DNA from: Paludibacteraceae bacterium
GTDB taxonomy: Bacteria; Bacteroidota; Bacteroidia; Bacteroidales; Paludibacteraceae
Reading direction: 5' to 3'
NCBI GenBank assembly: GCA_017557345.1
Contig: JAFYZR010000080.1
Location: 1-45,408 of the forward strand
DNA: 45,408 nt
Below, piece after piece: positions 43,318-45,408 of the stretch; the stretch's first letter is position 1, and the number at the start of each line of letters is the position of its first letter. The notes below the pieces were generated by a model. The model made no database searches and had not been told where the DNA came from. It saw nothing but the letters and a program-made list of their open reading frames with translations. Made by a program: the position numbers and the translations under genes.

Positions 43318-44376
43318 TTAGTAGAGAATGCCCGGGCCAAAGACCTCGGTAGGTTTCACATAGTATCCGCCACGGTGGGCGAAGCAGATATTGGGACCGT
43401 CCCATCTGGAGTTCGTCAGCCAAATGATGTAGGACTGTGCGGCGAGCGCAGAATGTCCATCGCCCATACCTCGGCCAAGGGCCATGCTGGTTCCTATGCA
43501 CTCAGCAGGCATTTCATCTTCCAGATACGCGTAAGAAGAGGCCACATTGCTATGGCCAAGACAGACGGTATCGAAGGAAATGACCGGAGCACCGGTGGAG
43601 AAATCTACGTCGCATTCGGAGACGTGGCTGTCTTCCTTGACGTCAGCCATAGTCACTTTGTTTCGTTTCACATAGCCTTCCTGTTCTGCATCTTCTTCGC
43701 TCTCGCATACCTTGCTGTCGTAAGTGGTCTGGCCAGTGAAACCGGAGACCGGATCGAGCCAGTACATCTCAACGAAAATCTTCTCGCCAACAACCGGCTT
43801 CACACCGATGGTCTTAAAGTAGAGGTAGGTCATATCCGCATCGCCCCAGTCATCCTCCATTCCAGGAGTGATGATGACCGTCTTGTCCCATCCGCTGGAG
43901 ACGCCGGCAGACTGGCCTGCGGACATCTTCACAACCAGCTTGAGACCGGCTTCGTGGGTGATGCCCTTAATGACGGCCGTCTTGGGAGTAATCCAGAGTT
44001 TGTCATACACCACGTTGGGGAGGGCAATGATCTGTTCCGGAGCATCTTCAAGGATGCTTTCGCCAGCCATTGTCCTGTTGACGTTGAGGCGGACATACAG
44101 ATTGATGCCAGTGAGCTGGGCAGCCTGGCCAAAGACAGATTGTCCGGAAGTGTGTTCCGCCAGGCGTTCCCACGCCCTCATCTGGTCGTCGGTAAGATTC
44201 TTATAGGATTTGGTGATTTTGCGCATAGAAGTCCTGCGAACCACCTGCGCCGAGGTGGTCGGACCTGTCGGCCAAGACCGGACGGAAAGGATGGTACGGC
44301 CATCAACTTGACGAGCCGTAACACCCTTTGCCGAACCGGAGAAGCCCCCGAAAGCGATGGAAGGAAGAGCTTGCAT
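43318..44376 (-). CDS. DUF6266-like protein (module B, gene 2)
   Basis: 352 residues beginning MQALPSIAFGGFSGSAKGVT, identical for this stretch to module A gene 2, then diverging (for example EEDAEQEGYVKRNK). It ends in the same RGGYYVKPTEVFGPGILY. The family signature (WERLAEH, GINLYVRLNVNR) is intact. The match is close enough to recombine with module A. Confidence 0.75.
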   Translation of the reverse strand: MQALPSIAFGGFSGSAKGVTARQVDGRTILSVRSWPTGPTTSAQVVRRTSMRKITKSYKNLTDDQMRAWERLAEHTSGQSVFGQAAQLTGINLYVRLNVNRTMAGESILEDAPEQIIALPNVVYDKLWITPKTAVIKGITHEAGLKLVVKMSAGQSAGVSSGWDKTVIITPGMEDDWGDADMTYLYFKTIGVKPVVGEKIFVEMYWLDPVSGFTGQTTYDSKVCESEEDAEQEGYVKRNKVTMADVKEDSHVSECDVDFSTGAPVISFDTVCLGHSNVASSYAYLEDEMPAECIGTSMALGRGMGDGHSALAAQSYIIWLTNSRWDGPNICFAHRGGYYVKPTEVFGPGILY

Positions 44377-44387
44377 TTGCGAAAGTT

Positions 44388-44455
44388 TAGGTTAAGTTTG
44401 GCAGCACAACCCCTCGTGCTGTGACAAATATAAGAATTTATTATTTATCTGCAAA
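44388..44455 (-). promoter_or_regulatory. Consensus promoter and hairpin leader of module B gene 2
   Basis: On the minus strand TTTG (44452-44455), 19 bp, TATATTTG (44425-44432): a perfect Bacteroidales promoter. The leader has CAGCAC/GTGCTG arms (44416-44421/44402-44407) and CTTAACCTA (44388-44396) before the ATG at 44376. Confidence 0.7.
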
Positions 44456-44477
44456 ACAATAAATTACACTATTTTAA

Positions 44478-44494
44478 TTCAAGTTACGCTTGAA
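44478..44494. terminator. Possible terminator of module B gene 1
   Basis: TTCAAG-TTACG-CTTGAA, a perfect 6-bp stem about 110 bp after the minus-strand stop at 44600, followed by TTAAAAT. Weak. The rest of the 223-bp gap holds the promoter at 44388-44455. Confidence 0.35.
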
Positions 44495-44599
44495 ATAGAA
44501 TAGAGTTTACGAGGGTATTTTAGAGTGTGTGCCGGGGACAAAGAAAAATCGAGCCAGCGCATACGTTTGCCGCCAGCTCGCACGATCAAGTGTCAAATC

Positions 44600-45313
44600 T
44601 CAGATTGAGATGGGGAATGACAGAGGTGTATAAATGTTCCTGTAGCCATTCTGCCGGTCCAAAAGAATGTAGTGACAGTGTACCTGGTATTCATCCAAAT
44701 CAAGGCCCCAGATGTCCCGATAATCCCGAATAAGAATCTCGACGGTCGAATCCCCGGCGCTGCAGGGAGCGGTCGCGAGAAAGTTCCGCATCTTGCCCTG
44801 GTTCTTGCCTCCGCCCGGGCGGGTCAGCTGGATCTTCAGCAAAAGATGATACCGTTCTGGAGTAGGGCAGTTCTCAAAAGTCAGAGAGAAACGCAGCCGC
44901 AGGTCGCCGGCTCCTTCGCGGGCGGATGAAAGGAATTCAAGCGCATCAACAGGAAACTTATCGTATGGCTGCGGAGAAGGCACGTGTTCATCGCCCAGAG
45001 TAGCGAAGCCGTGATAAGCCGATACAAAGAGATTATAGCCGCTGATATGCGTCGTATTGTCGAATGGGGGCCGGTGACTGATTGCGCCCTTTCCGTACTC
45101 ATTCCAGACCTTCTGCGTCTCCCAGGGAACTTCCCGCCAAGCTGCCAGCGCTCGCGTATGGACATCGACCTGCGCCATCTGCGAATCAGTCCCGCGGAAT
45201 GCACATTGATTTTTCTTCTTGTAGTAGCACCGGCCATTCTGATGATAGAAAGTCAGGTCTCCAACGGAGCCCCAACAATCAGAAATCAATATGGACGGTA
45301 CGAAGCGCGGCAT
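44600..45313 (-). CDS. DUF6266-like protein (module B, gene 1)
   Basis: 237 residues, MPRFVPSILISDCWGSVGDL, with the same plan as the plus-strand protein at 37254-37976: WGSVGDLTFYHQNGRCYYKK, ISGYNLFVSAYHGFATLGDE, RLRFSLTFENCP, IRDYRDIWGLDLDEYQVHC. No signal peptide. It is the first gene of module B; upstream is the promoter at 45341. The role is presumably the same as that of module A gene 1. Confidence 0.75.
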   Translation of the reverse strand: MPRFVPSILISDCWGSVGDLTFYHQNGRCYYKKKNQCAFRGTDSQMAQVDVHTRALAAWREVPWETQKVWNEYGKGAISHRPPFDNTTHISGYNLFVSAYHGFATLGDEHVPSPQPYDKFPVDALEFLSSAREGAGDLRLRFSLTFENCPTPERYHLLLKIQLTRPGGGKNQGKMRNFLATAPCSAGDSTVEILIRDYRDIWGLDLDEYQVHCHYILLDRQNGYRNIYTPLSFPISI

Positions 45314-45323
45314 AGTCGAGCAA

Positions 45324-45348
45324 AGGTTAAGTTTCTCCTACAAAGGTA
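45324..45348 (-). promoter_or_regulatory. Promoter and leader motif of module B gene 1
   Basis: TACCTTTG (45341-45348 on the minus strand) directly after TTTTTCG, followed by CTTAACCT (45324-45331), 10 bp before the ATG at 45313. No good -33 element within 19-21 bp. Confidence 0.5.
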
Positions 45349-45408
45349 CGAAAAATGGAGGAGACAACCGAGAGCGAGCAGCGGAGCAATCGGCCTCCCA
45401 GATACCTG

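Overview
The window looks like a Bacteroidales (Bacteroidota) chromosome segment. Three things point there: promoter-like TAnnTTTG boxes without clear Shine-Dalgarno sites, a primase-like PriCT/DUF3987 gene beside a VirE-N/BT4734-like gene, and families typical of gut Bacteroidales (Fib_succ-type lipoprotein, DUF6266-like proteins, a zinc-ribbon SPFH protein). I recognised no rRNA, tRNA, insertion sequence or CRISPR array.

Layout. (1) 1-6457, plus strand: the end of a VirE-N-like gene, a PriCT/DUF3987 protein, a small terminator/ncRNA-like element, a 5'-truncated DUF4420 nuclease remnant, an intact MmeI-like restriction-modification protein, and a zinc amidase. (2) 6.5-29.0 kb, minus strand: a long run of genes. 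In transcription order they are an FhaA/FHA-like protein, a PP2C phosphatase, a giant RodA(SEDS)-PBP fusion, a Ser/Thr kinase, a helical protein, an FHA protein, an unknown protein, a Lon-less BrxL AAA+ protein, a zinc-ribbon SPFH protein, a C25/caspase-like protease, a zinc-ribbon/HTH membrane protein, two LpoB/CsgG-like secreted paralogues around a third secreted protein, a TPR-like protein and a lipoprotein. (3) 29.2-34.7 kb, plus strand: an unknown protein, a lipoprotein, a TlpA-like thioredoxin, an unknown protein, a cysteine-less thioredoxin-fold protein, a radical SAM activase and a double-cysteine-cluster partner. (4) 34.8-35.1 kb: a 60-residue acidic protein, minus strand. (5) 35.2-37.05 kb: a GC-rich stretch full of long inverted repeats and without a believable gene. 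(6) 37.1-45.4 kb: two inverted, convergent copies of a phage-like module (two DUF6266-like proteins, a third surface-type protein, a two-TM holin-like protein, a spanin-like lipoprotein), with an extra DUF6266-like gene in the plus copy.

The strongest unusual signals are in parts 2-4. The order FhaA-like, PP2C, RodA-PbpA fusion, kinase copies the actinobacterial fhaA-pstP-rodA-pbpA-pkn operon, but here it sits in a Bacteroidales accessory island linked to BrxL, SPFH and a caspase-like protease. Four promoters of this island share one architecture with invariant spacing, GTTAAA-N9-TAACATGG-N19-TAT(C/T)TTTG. They drive the two halves of the minus-strand cluster, the divergent plus-strand cluster and the 60-residue gene, so these units look like one co-regulated system. 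I infer a phosphorylation-controlled, envelope-linked conflict or stress system. Its biological role is not shown by sequence alone.
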